Shown: positions 8,497-16,280 of the stretch, in pieces
Position numbering within the stretch: the first letter of the stretch is position 1
Layout of the letters: every line of letters starts with the position of its first letter
Program-made: the position numbers and the translations under genes
NCBI RefSeq assembly: GCF_019711515.1
Contig: NZ_JAIGNO010000002.1
Location: forward strand, 248,001-312,000
Origin: Qipengyuania qiaonensis
GTDB lineage: Bacteria; Pseudomonadota; Alphaproteobacteria; Sphingomonadales; Sphingomonadaceae
DNA: 64,000 nucleotides
Direction: 5' to 3'
Notes under the pieces: generated by a model
Database searches by the model: none
What the model was told of the DNA's origin: nothing
The model's input: the letters and a program-made list of their open reading frames with translations, nothing else

Positions 8497-9114
8497 TCAT
8501 GCGCAAGGCTGACCCTTGTCCGGCGTCTGCAGCTCCGCAATCCGGGCGCGCGTTTCGGTATCGAGCATTGCCCGCAGTTCGCGGGTCAGGGGGTGGCGGT
8601 CGGTGTAGCGGCGCCCGTATCCGAGATTGAACTGATAGTCGAAGCCTGGCGGATTGCGCCCAAGCAGATGCTGGTACATCGTCTCGAGCTTGTCGAATGC
8701 CTTGGCAAGCACAGCCTCGCCCGTTTCGCCGGCAGCATATTCATCCCACAGCTTCATCATCCGCTCCTGGAGGTCTCCGGGCAGGACATTGCACAGTTCG
8801 CTCATGTCGCGCCGCTCGCGCGCGGCGCGGTCCGGATCCGCCTGCTGCTCGGTTGCCGGGACGTCGCCCGAAAGTGCTTCGCCCAGATCATGAATGAGGC
8901 AAAGCTTGAGCAGATGCGCGAGGTCAATCTCGCCAAGCGCATCCTCGAACAGCATCACCATCAGCGCCAGACGCCAGCTATGCTCGGCGGTGCTTTCCTG
9001 CCTGCCCTGGCTGGTAATCCCGCTGCGCAGCGTGTCCTTCAGCCGCTCCGTCGCCTGCACGAAGGCGATTACCGATTGCAGTCTTGCGCGGGGGAGTTCG
9101 GTTTGATCAACCAT
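8497..9114 (-). CDS. HD-domain phosphohydrolase (YfbR-like)
   Basis: A 205-residue protein with an HD domain: His45 in STAEHSWRLA, the HD pair His75-Asp76 in CLIHDLGEALSGD and a distal aspartate in AFDKLETM. This arrangement is that of the YfbR/5'-deoxynucleotidase-like HD hydrolases, which use a divalent metal to dephosphorylate nucleotides. The exact substrate is not determined. It converges on the EamA gene with only 4 bases between stop codons and stands alone on its strand, downstream of the XRE regulator. Confidence 0.85.
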   Translation of the reverse strand: MVDQTELPRARLQSVIAFVQATERLKDTLRSGITSQGRQESTAEHSWRLALMVMLFEDALGEIDLAHLLKLCLIHDLGEALSGDVPATEQQADPDRAARERRDMSELCNVLPGDLQERMMKLWDEYAAGETGEAVLAKAFDKLETMYQHLLGRNPPGFDYQFNLGYGRRYTDRHPLTRELRAMLDTETRARIAELQTPDKGQPCA

Positions 9115-9166
9115 AGCGTAGCGGTAAAACCTTCGCGCAGGCCCCGAAACCCACAGAATATCTTAT

Positions 9167-9733
9167 TCAGTGCGGCGCCATCTGCTCGACCAGCCTGGCG
9201 TGACCGCCCGTGGCAAGGGTGATGCGCGTCCAGCGCACCTTGCCTTGCGGGATGGAAAGCTCCGGGCAGCTGAATGCGTCGGTCTGAAACTCGATTTGCG
9301 AGGTGCTTTCTTCAAACCATCCGAGTGATGGCAAGTCCGCTTCAGCGTTGATGATCGAAGGCGAGGCGAAGGGCCACAAGGAACGGCCTTCGAGCTCGGC
9401 GAGCGATGAACGCCACTGAGCGAGGCGCGCGGGCGAGGCAGCGAGAAGGCGGTGCGAGAGGTCGCAGATCAGATGGACAGGGTTTTGCGAGCCTGCCACG
9501 AGACGGCACAGGGCCCTGTCGGCGACCGATGCCGGTCTTGCGCTCAACAGATCGATCACGAGCGATTGTGCACGCGGATCGAGTTCGGTGGCACCTGCTT
9601 CGAACCGCGACAGGGCGGGCTGCGAGATCCCGAGCCGTTCAGCAAGATCGATCTGCTTGATCCAGTTGAGCCGGCGCCAGCGGCACAGCGCCTTGCCGAG
9701 GCTGCGAGAGTTTCGGTGCGGCAGAGGTGGCAT
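9167..9733 (-). CDS. XRE-type transcriptional regulator with a C-terminal sensing-like region
   Basis: A 188-residue protein whose first 75 residues form a Cro/C1 helix-turn-helix (RRLNWIKQIDLAERLGISQPALSRFEAG). The remaining part (LAGSQNPVHLICDLSHRLLAAS onward) resembles a small ligand-binding or PAS-like region, but I cannot name it. Its target is unknown; by position it could act on the flanking HD hydrolase or on the isonitrile-hydratase-like gene, which lies upstream on the same strand. Confidence 0.75.
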   Translation of the reverse strand: MPPLPHRNSRSLGKALCRWRRLNWIKQIDLAERLGISQPALSRFEAGATELDPRAQSLVIDLLSARPASVADRALCRLVAGSQNPVHLICDLSHRLLAASPARLAQWRSSLAELEGRSLWPFASPSIINAEADLPSLGWFEESTSQIEFQTDAFSCPELSIPQGKVRWTRITLATGGHARLVEQMAPH

Positions 9734-9795
9734 GGGCAGACCCTCATCCCGTTGACGACTATCGTCAAGACCGGCGAAGTCGCACTCGGCCGCTC

Positions 9796-10437
9796 CTATT
9801 GCTGAAACACAGCCTCGGTCATCGTTCTTGCCGTGCGAAGCGTTTTTTCGTCGGCAAGTTCGGGACGCCCGGTACCGAACGGCGGCTGCGGCGCATATTC
9901 CAGCACCAGCTCGAACAGGCGTCCGGTGTCATCGCCAAACCAGTGCGCCGCGGTCGCCAGGCCGAAGTCGATCCCGGCCGTGATCCCGCCGCCGCTGATG
10001 CGGTTGCGATCGATACACACGCGCTCTTCGGAGACATCGATTCCATAACCTGCGAGCATCTCGCGAGCACCCCAGTAGGTCGCGGCGCGATAGCCATCGT
10101 AGAGACCGGCCGCCGCCATGATCAGCGACCCGGTGCAAACGGAGGTGATCCAGGACGCCCGTTCGCCGCGCGAGCGAAGGAAGTCCTGGATGCGGGGATC
10201 GGCGGCGGCGTCGAGTGCGGGCTTGCCGCCGCCGCCAACGAACAGCACATCGGGGGCTTCCCATGCATCGCCAAAGCTGTGGGTTGCCGTCACCGGCAAC
10301 CCACAGTCAGTTGCGACCCGAAGGTCTTGAGGAGCGACGTACTGGATCTGCACGTCGGGGAGGAAGCTCCACACCTGGGTCGGCCCGACAAGGTCGAGCA
10401 GAGTCATGCCTTCATAGCAAAGTGCGACAATTTTCAT
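9796..10437 (-). CDS. DJ-1/PfpI-family protein, isonitrile-hydratase-like
   Basis: A 213-residue protein of the DJ-1/PfpI superfamily. The nucleophile elbow is SVCTGS with Cys101 and Thr102, and an acidic residue (Asp15) occurs in GMTLLDLVGP. This arrangement matches isonitrile hydratase and the GlxA-like group rather than PfpI proteases. Isonitrile hydratases turn isonitriles into N-substituted formamides; the true substrate here is unproven. It lies divergent from a TetR-type gene, with a palindrome in the shared promoter, so it is the probable regulated target. Confidence 0.82.
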   Translation of the reverse strand: MKIVALCYEGMTLLDLVGPTQVWSFLPDVQIQYVAPQDLRVATDCGLPVTATHSFGDAWEAPDVLFVGGGGKPALDAAADPRIQDFLRSRGERASWITSVCTGSLIMAAAGLYDGYRAATYWGAREMLAGYGIDVSEERVCIDRNRISGGGITAGIDFGLATAAHWFGDDTGRLFELVLEYAPQPPFGTGRPELADEKTLRTARTMTEAVFQQ

Positions 10438-10462
10438 CCGAAGGACTCGAACCCTCCCTTTG

Positions 10463-10478
10463 TGGACTATATAGTACA
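10463..10478. promoter_or_regulatory. Palindromic operator between the isonitrile-hydratase-like and TetR genes
   Basis: TGGACTAT at 10463-10470 faces ATAGTACA at 10471-10478; seven of eight base pairs are symmetric (consensus half TGkACTAT). The site lies 25 bases before the start of the minus-strand DJ-1-like gene and 39 bases before the TetR start, the expected place for a TetR-type repressor to control both. Confidence 0.65.
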
Positions 10479-10517
10479 GAAATGGTGCGCACAGTCCAGA
10501 TGGTATATGGCCAGGTG

Positions 10518-11123
10518 ATGAATCCTTCGCACTCCGAAGCGCGCGGGCGCCCGCGCTCGTTTGACACAGAGGCGGTCCGCGCCCGGATGGCCGACACGTT
10601 CTGGGTCGGTGGCTATGAGGGGACGTCGCTCGACCGGGTCAGCGAGGCGACGGGATTGTCGAAATCAAGCCTCTACGCCGCCTTCGGCAACAAGGAGGCG
10701 ATGTACGTCGACGCGATGCGACATTTTGCCGAAGAAATGCGCAAGCTGGTCGAACCAGCGCTGCGCCAGGCCGGCACATTGCGCGAACGGCTCCTGCATG
10801 CCCACGAACTGTCGATCGCGCACTACCTCTCCGAAGGCCCCGGGCGCGGCTGCCTTATCCTGTGCACCGGCCCCGCGGCGGCGGCGGGCAATCCTGTCAT
10901 TGCGGCCGAATTGCGCGCCATCTTCGGCAGCGTCGAGGCGTTGATGATCGAGGTGTTTTCAGCCGATCGCGCACAGCTGCGCAAAGGCGTTGCACCACAG
11001 GACGCCGCGCTGCTTGCGATTGCGCTGCAACATGCGCTGGCTGACCGCGCTCGCGCAGGCGCTCCGGCCCCCGAACTGCTCGATTTCTCGCGGCGCTCTG
11101 TCGCTGCTATGCCCTGGGCCTGA
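10518..11123 (+). CDS. TetR/AcrR-family transcriptional regulator
   Basis: A 201-residue regulator with an N-terminal TetR helix-turn-helix (residues about 15-60; YEGTSLDRVSEATGLSKSSLYAAFGNKEAMY) and an all-helical ligand-binding part. I chose the ATG at 10518 because it gives a normal N-terminus (MNPSHSEARGRPRSFD) and leaves the operator outside the gene; an ATG at 10482 in the same frame is possible but has a poor ribosome binding site. Divergent from the isonitrile-hydratase-like gene, which it probably represses together with itself. Confidence 0.87.
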   Translation: MNPSHSEARGRPRSFDTEAVRARMADTFWVGGYEGTSLDRVSEATGLSKSSLYAAFGNKEAMYVDAMRHFAEEMRKLVEPALRQAGTLRERLLHAHELSIAHYLSEGPGRGCLILCTGPAAAAGNPVIAAELRAIFGSVEALMIEVFSADRAQLRKGVAPQDAALLAIALQHALADRARAGAPAPELLDFSRRSVAAMPWA

Positions 11124-11212
11124 CTTAGGGTCTGTTCGTCTACGATGTTCAAGCGATGCTGCGGTACATTGCGCATGGGGGCATGTTCTCGTCCCGCCGA
11201 CACCATCATGCC

Positions 11213-11234
11213 GGAGAATGTTATGACATTCGGC
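11213..11234. terminator. Hairpin at the 3' end of the integrase gene
   Basis: GAATGT (11216-11221) and ACATTC (11226-11231) form a stem with a TATG loop that includes part of the integrase stop codon, with additional GCC/GGC pairing outside after a short bulge. It lacks a clear T-tract, so terminator function is tentative. The remaining 90 bases between the TetR gene and this hairpin hold nothing I can identify. Confidence 0.3.
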
Positions 11235-12549
11235 GGGGATCCTGGTCCGATAGGAATTCACCCATCGCCTTGCGCCGACTGGCGCGATCGAGGGCGCGTG
11301 CAGCCTGCTGGAAGCGGGCTCCGTCGAGCATGGCTCCGACGTAGCTCGAGATCATGTCCGCGGCCGTGATCAGTGTCGCGTCGAGAACGTGTATATATCG
11401 ACTAGTGATCGATCCCTTGGCGTGGCCGAGCAGCGCCGCGATAGTCACTTCAGTATATCCCAGATCATTACCGATACTGGCGAAGCTGTGACGCAGGACA
11501 TGGGCGGTGACGCCTTCCAGCGGCGTGCCGTCCAGCATGGTCTTCCACTGCCGCGGAAAGCCCCCGAAGGCGGTATCGTCTTTGTATCCGGGGAACACAT
11601 AGCTCCCTATCGCCAATTCTCGCTGCGCCTCGAGCAGTTCGACCACGGGCAAGCCGATCGGGCGGATTGATCGACCTTCCTTACTCTCCGACAGGCGCAG
11701 GCAGCTTCCCTCGAAATCGACGTCGCACCATTTGAGGTTGATGATCTCGCTGCGGCGGCAGCCGGTGAGCGCGATGATCCGTATGATCTCGGTCGTTGGC
11801 CAGAATTGCCCGTTCTCCTTCGCTTCTTCAAGCAGCCTCCCAAAGATACCGTATTCGACCTCGCTCAGGCGCCGCTCGCGTACCTTGTACTTGGGCTTCT
11901 TGATTCCGTGCGCCGGGTTCCGTTCGATCACACCCAAATCGATGGCATAAGTTAGTATCCCGCCAATGAGCCCAAGCGTCCGGGTTGCTGTACCCGGGCC
12001 GCCTTTCACGATGGACTTGCCTCGCAGCTTCTTGGTCTTGACGATGATCCGGGAGCGTCCGGCCATGATGTCGCGCATGATCTTGACCATGTCGGCGCGG
12101 GTGAGATCCTTCACGCGGCGTGAACCGATCAGAGGGATAACGTGCCGCCTGATCCTGCCGATGTCTGTATCGATGGTGGACTGCTTCTTCGGTCTACCGC
12201 CCTTGCCAAGGATCAGACCGTCCTCAAGATCCCTGATGTAGCGCTCGCACAGTTGCCTGACGGTCATTGCCTGATGATCTTCGATTCTTTCCTCGGCGGG
12301 ATCGTTGCCGGTCGCTACGCGCCCGAGTTGCGCCTTCGCCTCTCGCCGTGCGGTCTCTGCGGTCCATACGCCGTGTGAACCGATCGTCAGGCGCCGCGAT
12401 CGTCCGCGCTGCCGATACTGAACAAGATAGCTTCGTCTGCCTGATGGGAATACACGCAAGCCGAAACACGGTAGCTCTTCGTCCCAAAGTATGTAATCTG
12501 TCGTTCTCGTGGTCGCTGCTTCGACAACGCGCTTGGTAAGTTTAACCAT
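11221..12549 (-). CDS. Tyrosine recombinase (phage/island integrase, DUF4102 type)
   Basis: A 442-residue integrase. The N-terminal DUF4102 arm-binding domain (MVKLTKRVVEAATT...FGLRVFPSGRRSYLVQYRQRG) is followed by the SAM-like core-binding domain and a catalytic domain with the arginine in LTGCRRSEI, the HxxR in HVLRHSF, the second histidine in LLGHA and the tyrosine nucleophile in SRYIHV. I start it at the ATG at 12549, which has GGAG six bases upstream; the longer open frame to 12600 lacks a site. Its 5' end lies about 170 bases from a tRNA-Arg 3' fragment, the probable attachment site of the element it mobilises. Confidence 0.92.
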   Translation of the reverse strand: MVKLTKRVVEAATTRTTDYILWDEELPCFGLRVFPSGRRSYLVQYRQRGRSRRLTIGSHGVWTAETARREAKAQLGRVATGNDPAEERIEDHQAMTVRQLCERYIRDLEDGLILGKGGRPKKQSTIDTDIGRIRRHVIPLIGSRRVKDLTRADMVKIMRDIMAGRSRIIVKTKKLRGKSIVKGGPGTATRTLGLIGGILTYAIDLGVIERNPAHGIKKPKYKVRERRLSEVEYGIFGRLLEEAKENGQFWPTTEIIRIIALTGCRRSEIINLKWCDVDFEGSCLRLSESKEGRSIRPIGLPVVELLEAQRELAIGSYVFPGYKDDTAFGGFPRQWKTMLDGTPLEGVTAHVLRHSFASIGNDLGYTEVTIAALLGHAKGSITSRYIHVLDATLITAADMISSYVGAMLDGARFQQAARALDRASRRKAMGEFLSDQDPRRMS

Positions 12550-12919
12550 GGCGAACTCCGTCTCGGAGCCCCTGATTTCTCGTAAGCGTGACGGCATCAC
12601 GCGGTGGAAAGTCGGGGCGTAAACGCGGATACGCCAGCGAAAATCGAATCGTAACTAAATTGCTTTGAAACAGTAGCTTAGAGTAGAATTTCGTAGTCTG
12701 GCGTACTCCTTTTGTACCCCCTCCGAAGGCAGAGGCCACAGGTTCGAATCCTGTCGGGTGCGCCAACTTTCTAGCCGGACCCGTTCAGCATTGCGCCAGC
12801 CAGCGCGATACACCGATGTTTAATCGGCCGCGAGCCGCAAGAATGCTATGCGGCACCATTACAATTTGAAGAAAATATCCTACGTAGCGTTCCCAGGCGG
12901 CGATTGAGGCAACAGGTTA
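12550..12919. other. Gene-free junction between island and chromosome
   Basis: Between the integrase start and the lipid-kinase gene there is no convincing coding sequence. The stretch holds the integrase leader, the AT-richer approach to the attachment site, the tRNA-Arg fragment and about 150 bases of chromosomal upstream sequence for the kinase gene. The reverse-strand reading of the tRNA fragment gives a spurious peptide and is not a gene. Confidence 0.6.
12719..12765 (+). repeat. tRNA-Arg(CCG) 3' fragment, probable attR
   Basis: The fragment contains the anticodon loop CTCCGAA with anticodon CCG, the 3' strand of the anticodon stem (GGCAG), the T arm (ACAGG-TTCGAAT-CCTGT) and the acceptor 3' strand CGGGTGC-G with an encoded CCA. 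No matching 5' half (expected acceptor strand GCACCCG and D arm) exists upstream. Such a duplicate 3' half is what remains at the far end of an element that integrated into the tRNA gene; the core orientation places the element to the left. Confidence 0.8.
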
Positions 12920-13960
12920 ATGGATCGAGTAATCTACAATTTCGAAAGCCTGCCCGTCCGGCAAGCCGCGATACGGGTCCCCAAGCGCCGTTCGGTATAC
13001 CGCGCCCGCCATGCCGCTTCCGGCCCGCGGATCGGGATCATCTACAATCCGCGCAGCCATCGCAACAAGGGACAGGACCTCGCCTGCACCGGGGCCGACA
13101 GCATTGCCGTCGCCCAGCCGCGCAGCCGGGACGAAATCGCGCATGCACTGGCCGGCTTTGCCCGCGACGGGATCGATTTTCTCATCATCAATGGCGGCGA
13201 CGGCACGGTGCGCGACGTATTGACCATGGGGCAATCGGTCTTCGCCGATCGCTGGCCTGCCATCGCCGTTCTGCCCAAGGGCAAGACCAATGCGCTGAAT
13301 GTCGATCTGGGTGCGCCTGCCGACTGGACGCTGGAAGGGGCGATAGCGGCCTATGCGTCGGGCCGTCGCGTCGTGCGTCGGCCGCTTGCGGTGAGCCGCG
13401 ATGGGCACGATGAACCGGCCATGCTCGGGTTCATTTTCGGGGCGGGCGCGTTCACCCTTGGTATCGATGCGGGGCAGGATGCGCACTCGCTTGGCTTCTT
13501 CAACAGTCTCGCCGTGGGTGCCGCAAGTGTCTGGGGCGTTCTCCAGGCCTTGTTCGGAACCGATCGGAACAAGTGGCGTCGCGGCACGGAGATGCGTCTC
13601 CACCACCTGCCGTCGGGCGACGCGGTTGAGCATTCCGGCCATGGCGATACTGCGCGGCGCAGCGTCATGCTGACGTCCACGCTCGAAACCATGCCGATGG
13701 GGATCCAGCTGTTCGGCGAGCCCCGCCACGGCCTCAAGCTGGCCTTGCTGGACCGTCCGCGCAGGCGGCTTCTTGCCTTGCTGCCCGTAATTCTGATGGG
13801 ATGGCGGCCGCAATGGCTGGCCGAGGCCGGTCTCCACCAGCTCGATGCCGAGGGTCTTGCGGTCGACGTGGCCGAGCCGGTGATTCTCGACGGCGAGGCC
13901 TTCCCGCCCGGCCGCTACAGGATCGAGCAGGGACCGGAACTCACTTTCATCAGCGCGTGA
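12920..13960 (+). CDS. Diacylglycerol kinase-family lipid kinase
   Basis: A 346-residue protein with the DAGK catalytic domain: the IIYNPRSHRNKG start of the nucleotide-binding fold at about residue 40, and the signature NGGDGTVRDVL at about residue 92, followed by AVLPKGKTNALN, a variant of the GTxN segment. These kinases phosphorylate diacylglycerol, sphingosine-like bases or related lipids. There is an extra basic 35-residue N-terminal segment. The stop overlaps the GTG of the next gene (GTGA), so the two proteins are translationally coupled and probably act in the same lipid pathway. Confidence 0.87.
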   Translation: MDRVIYNFESLPVRQAAIRVPKRRSVYRARHAASGPRIGIIYNPRSHRNKGQDLACTGADSIAVAQPRSRDEIAHALAGFARDGIDFLIINGGDGTVRDVLTMGQSVFADRWPAIAVLPKGKTNALNVDLGAPADWTLEGAIAAYASGRRVVRRPLAVSRDGHDEPAMLGFIFGAGAFTLGIDAGQDAHSLGFFNSLAVGAASVWGVLQALFGTDRNKWRRGTEMRLHHLPSGDAVEHSGHGDTARRSVMLTSTLETMPMGIQLFGEPRHGLKLALLDRPRRRLLALLPVILMGWRPQWLAEAGLHQLDAEGLAVDVAEPVILDGEAFPPGRYRIEQGPELTFISA

Positions 13961-14853
13961 GCGACGCCCTCGCGCAGCGGATCGGCGCGGCGCTCGACCG
14001 TCCGGTGCGCGACGAAGTCGTGGCCTATGCGAAGCTGCTGGGCGAAGAGGCCGGCGCGCTCGCCGTGCTGTTCTACGGTTCGAACCTGCGCACCGGATCG
14101 CTCGACGGCGTGCTCGACTTTTACGTCCTGCTGCCGGGACCCCAGCAAGAGCGAATCTGGCCGCGCGTCAGCTATCGTGAGTGGGACCATGCGGGCACGC
14201 GGCTGCGCGCCAAGATCGCCACCATGTCGCTTGCGCAATTCGCCCGCGCTGCCAGCGGCAAGTCGCGCGATACGACGATCTGGGCGCGGTTCGTCCAGCC
14301 ATCGGCGCTCGTCTGGGAGGCAGGCGAAAGATCCCGCGCGCAAGTGTCGGAAGCCCTTGGCGCGGCGGCGATCACGGCGAGTCGCCTCGCGGCTGCGGCC
14401 GGTCCGAACAGTGGCACGCCCGAAGACTATTGGAGCGCGCTGTTCCGCGCGACCTACAAGGCCGAATTTCGGGTCGAGAAGCCAGGACGCGAGAACGCGA
14501 TCCTCGACGTCAACGCGGACCATTTCGATGGGCTTCTGCCCCTTGCCTGGCAGGCTGCCGGTATCAGCTTCGAACGCCGGGACGATCTACTCCGGCCCAC
14601 ACTGAGCGAAGTCGATCGGGCGCGTATTCTGAGCTGGTGGAAGAGGCGCGCACGGCTGGGCAAACCGCTCAACCTGCTGCGCCTCGCCAAGGCAACGACA
14701 ACCTTCGACGGCGCGGCCGACTATGCCGCGTGGAAACTCCAACGCCACACCGGAATTGCGTTGGAGGTCACGCCGTTCCGGGCGAAGCATCCCCTGCTCG
14801 CAGCGCCGGGAGCCTTGATCGAACTGTGGCGCAGGCGGCGCGTTCAGCGGTAG
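13957..14853 (+). CDS. Tam41-like nucleotidyltransferase candidate (putative CDP-DAG synthase)
   Basis: A 298-residue protein starting at a GTG that overlaps the lipid-kinase stop. Residues 38-57 show a nucleotidyltransferase-like motif, YGSNLRTGS followed by LDFYVLL, that closely resembles the YGSG...LDF.F.V core of the mitochondrial CDP-diacylglycerol synthase Tam41. A later SALFRATYKAEF block resembles the Tam41 LRAAL region and the length fits. I infer a Tam41-type enzyme that could convert phosphatidate, the product of a diacylglycerol kinase, to CDP-diacylglycerol. This rests on motif reading only; a generic nucleotidyltransferase-fold protein is the alternative. Its 3' end overlaps the convergent DUF2141 gene by 10 bases. 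Confidence 0.55.
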   Translation: MSDALAQRIGAALDRPVRDEVVAYAKLLGEEAGALAVLFYGSNLRTGSLDGVLDFYVLLPGPQQERIWPRVSYREWDHAGTRLRAKIATMSLAQFARAASGKSRDTTIWARFVQPSALVWEAGERSRAQVSEALGAAAITASRLAAAAGPNSGTPEDYWSALFRATYKAEFRVEKPGRENAILDVNADHFDGLLPLAWQAAGISFERRDDLLRPTLSEVDRARILSWWKRRARLGKPLNLLRLAKATTTFDGAADYAAWKLQRHTGIALEVTPFRAKHPLLAAPGALIELWRRRRVQR

Positions 14854-15341
14854 CGCATGCGGATCGAGATTGCCTCGACGCCCGGGCCGACGTTGAAGGC
14901 AACCTTCTTGTAGCTCGGCTTGCCGAGATTGAAGATGTTGATGCTGGGGTTGTTCGACATTGCGCCGCCATCGGCGAAAATGTCCGTATCGCCATTGCCG
15001 TTGACGTCGTGGCGCGCGGCTATGCCGTAGGTGCCGGGTTTCGGTACCGGCATGCAGAAGGTCATCGAGCCCGCCCTGGCCGGGGCCTCCATCCGATAGA
15101 TCCACTTGCCCTTTTCAAGCCAGTCATCCTTGGTACCGCGATAGCTCTGCACGCGCATCGTGCCGCTGCTTTCCTTGATGCCGGTAATCGTCACGCGCAC
15201 GGCGGGGCCGTTGCCTGCCGCGCATTTGGAGGCATCGTTGGTGATTTTCTGGCGATACTGCGCTTCTGCCGGTGCTGGCGCCGCGAGTGCCGTCAGGGCA
15301 AGCGCAGCGATGCCGGTGACGGCAACGAAAGTGCGATTCAT
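14844..15341 (-). CDS. DUF2141 secreted protein
   Basis: A 165-residue protein with a signal peptide (cleavage after AEA, about residue 27) and a mature domain with VRVTITGIKESSGTMRVQSY, PKPGTYGIAARHDVNGNGDTDI and a GGAMSNNPS motif, which are the DUF2141 signatures. The aspartate/asparagine run DVNGNGDTD looks like a calcium-binding loop. Function is unknown; such proteins are periplasmic or extracellular. Confidence 0.85.
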   Translation of the reverse strand: MNRTFVAVTGIAALALTALAAPAPAEAQYRQKITNDASKCAAGNGPAVRVTITGIKESSGTMRVQSYRGTKDDWLEKGKWIYRMEAPARAGSMTFCMPVPKPGTYGIAARHDVNGNGDTDIFADGGAMSNNPSINIFNLGKPSYKKVAFNVGPGVEAISIRMRYR

Positions 15342-15617
15342 ATTGAGTGATCCGTCTTCAACTGCATGCGATCCGGCGCCGTGGCAACCGGGCGTATGGG
15401 ATCTTTCATCCCCGTTATGCCGACCGTTTTAACAGATTGCGGTGAATTGCGGCTGAATTTTCGACGCAACCATCATTCAGGCTGACCGATTTCCAAGGAG
15501 CGAGCGTTCGACGTGCGCGGTCAATGTGGAAAAGGCCCTTCGCCTCGCTTGTTAACTCTCCTTTCGCGCGCGTAGGGCTGACCGAGGCTCACACGCGACC
15601 AAGGCAAAAGCGCCCGC
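15342..15617. other. 276-bp divergent spacer upstream of rpe
   Basis: This gap separates the divergent DUF2141 and rpe genes and must hold both promoters. I see no RNA gene, riboswitch or convincing repeat in it. TTAAC-containing stretches near 15428 and 15550 could be CtrA half-sites, which is not enough to call. Confidence 0.35.
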
Positions 15618-16280
15618 ATGACGACCCCGCTGATTTCTCCTTCGATTCTATCCGCCGATTTCGCTGCGCTGGGCGAGGAAGTGCGCGCCATTGATGCGGC
15701 CGGTGCGGACTGGATCCACGTCGATGTGATGGACGGGCATTACGTGCCGAATATCACCATCGGTCCGGCCGTGGTGAAGGCGCTGCGTCCGCATACGGCA
15801 AAGCCCTTCGACGTTCATCTGATGATCGCCCCGATCGACGCCTATCTGGAGGAATTTGCCGAAGCCGGGGCCGATATCATCACCGTGCATCCCGAAGCGG
15901 GGCCGCACATCCATCGCACGCTGCAGGCGATTTCCGCTCTTGGCAAGAAAGCGGGCGTGGTCCTCAATCCCGGCACGCCGGTGGAGACGCTCGACTATAT
16001 TCTCGAAGACGCCGATCTCGTGCTGGTGATGAGCGTGAACCCGGGTTTCGGCGGGCAGAGCTTTATCCATTCGCAGCTCAGGAAGGTCGAAGCGATCCGC
16101 AAGCGCATCGATGCGCTGGGCAAGCCGATCCATCTCGAGGTCGATGGCGGCGTCAATGCCGAAACCGCGAGGTTGTGCGTCGATGCGGGGGCTGACGTAC
16201 TGGTCGCCGGGTCGGCGACGTTCAGGGGCGGGCCCGCGCGGTACGCAGCGAACATCGCCGCGCTGAAGGGACAATCGTGA
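15618..16280 (+). CDS. rpe: Ribulose-phosphate 3-epimerase
   Basis: A 220-residue TIM-barrel enzyme that interconverts ribulose 5-phosphate and xylulose 5-phosphate in the pentose phosphate pathway. Family blocks are all present: [35 protein letters not shown] with the catalytic aspartate, [20 protein letters not shown] and the EVDGGVN phosphate-binding end. Its stop overlaps the start of the heparinase-like gene, forming the rpe-heparinase-purH arrangement common in sphingomonads. Confidence 0.96.
   Translation: MTTPLISPSILSADFAALGEEVRAIDAAGADWIHVDVMDGHYVPNITIGPAVVKALRPHTAKPFDVHLMIAPIDAYLEEFAEAGADIITVHPEAGPHIHRTLQAISALGKKAGVVLNPGTPVETLDYILEDADLVLVMSVNPGFGGQSFIHSQLRKVEAIRKRIDALGKPIHLEVDGGVNAETARLCVDAGADVLVAGSATFRGGPARYAANIAALKGQS

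Noticed and set aside
10482-10517. Upstream ATG for the TetR gene (longer N-terminus)
   Set aside because: It has no ribosome binding site and lies only 3 bases after the operator; the ATG at 10518 gives the normal family N-terminus.
12542-12766. Reverse-strand open frame whose N-terminus reads MAHPTGFEPVASAFGG
   Set aside because: This peptide is the antisense translation of the tRNA fragment (a well-known false annotation); there is no ribosome binding site or family and the DNA is explained by the attachment site.
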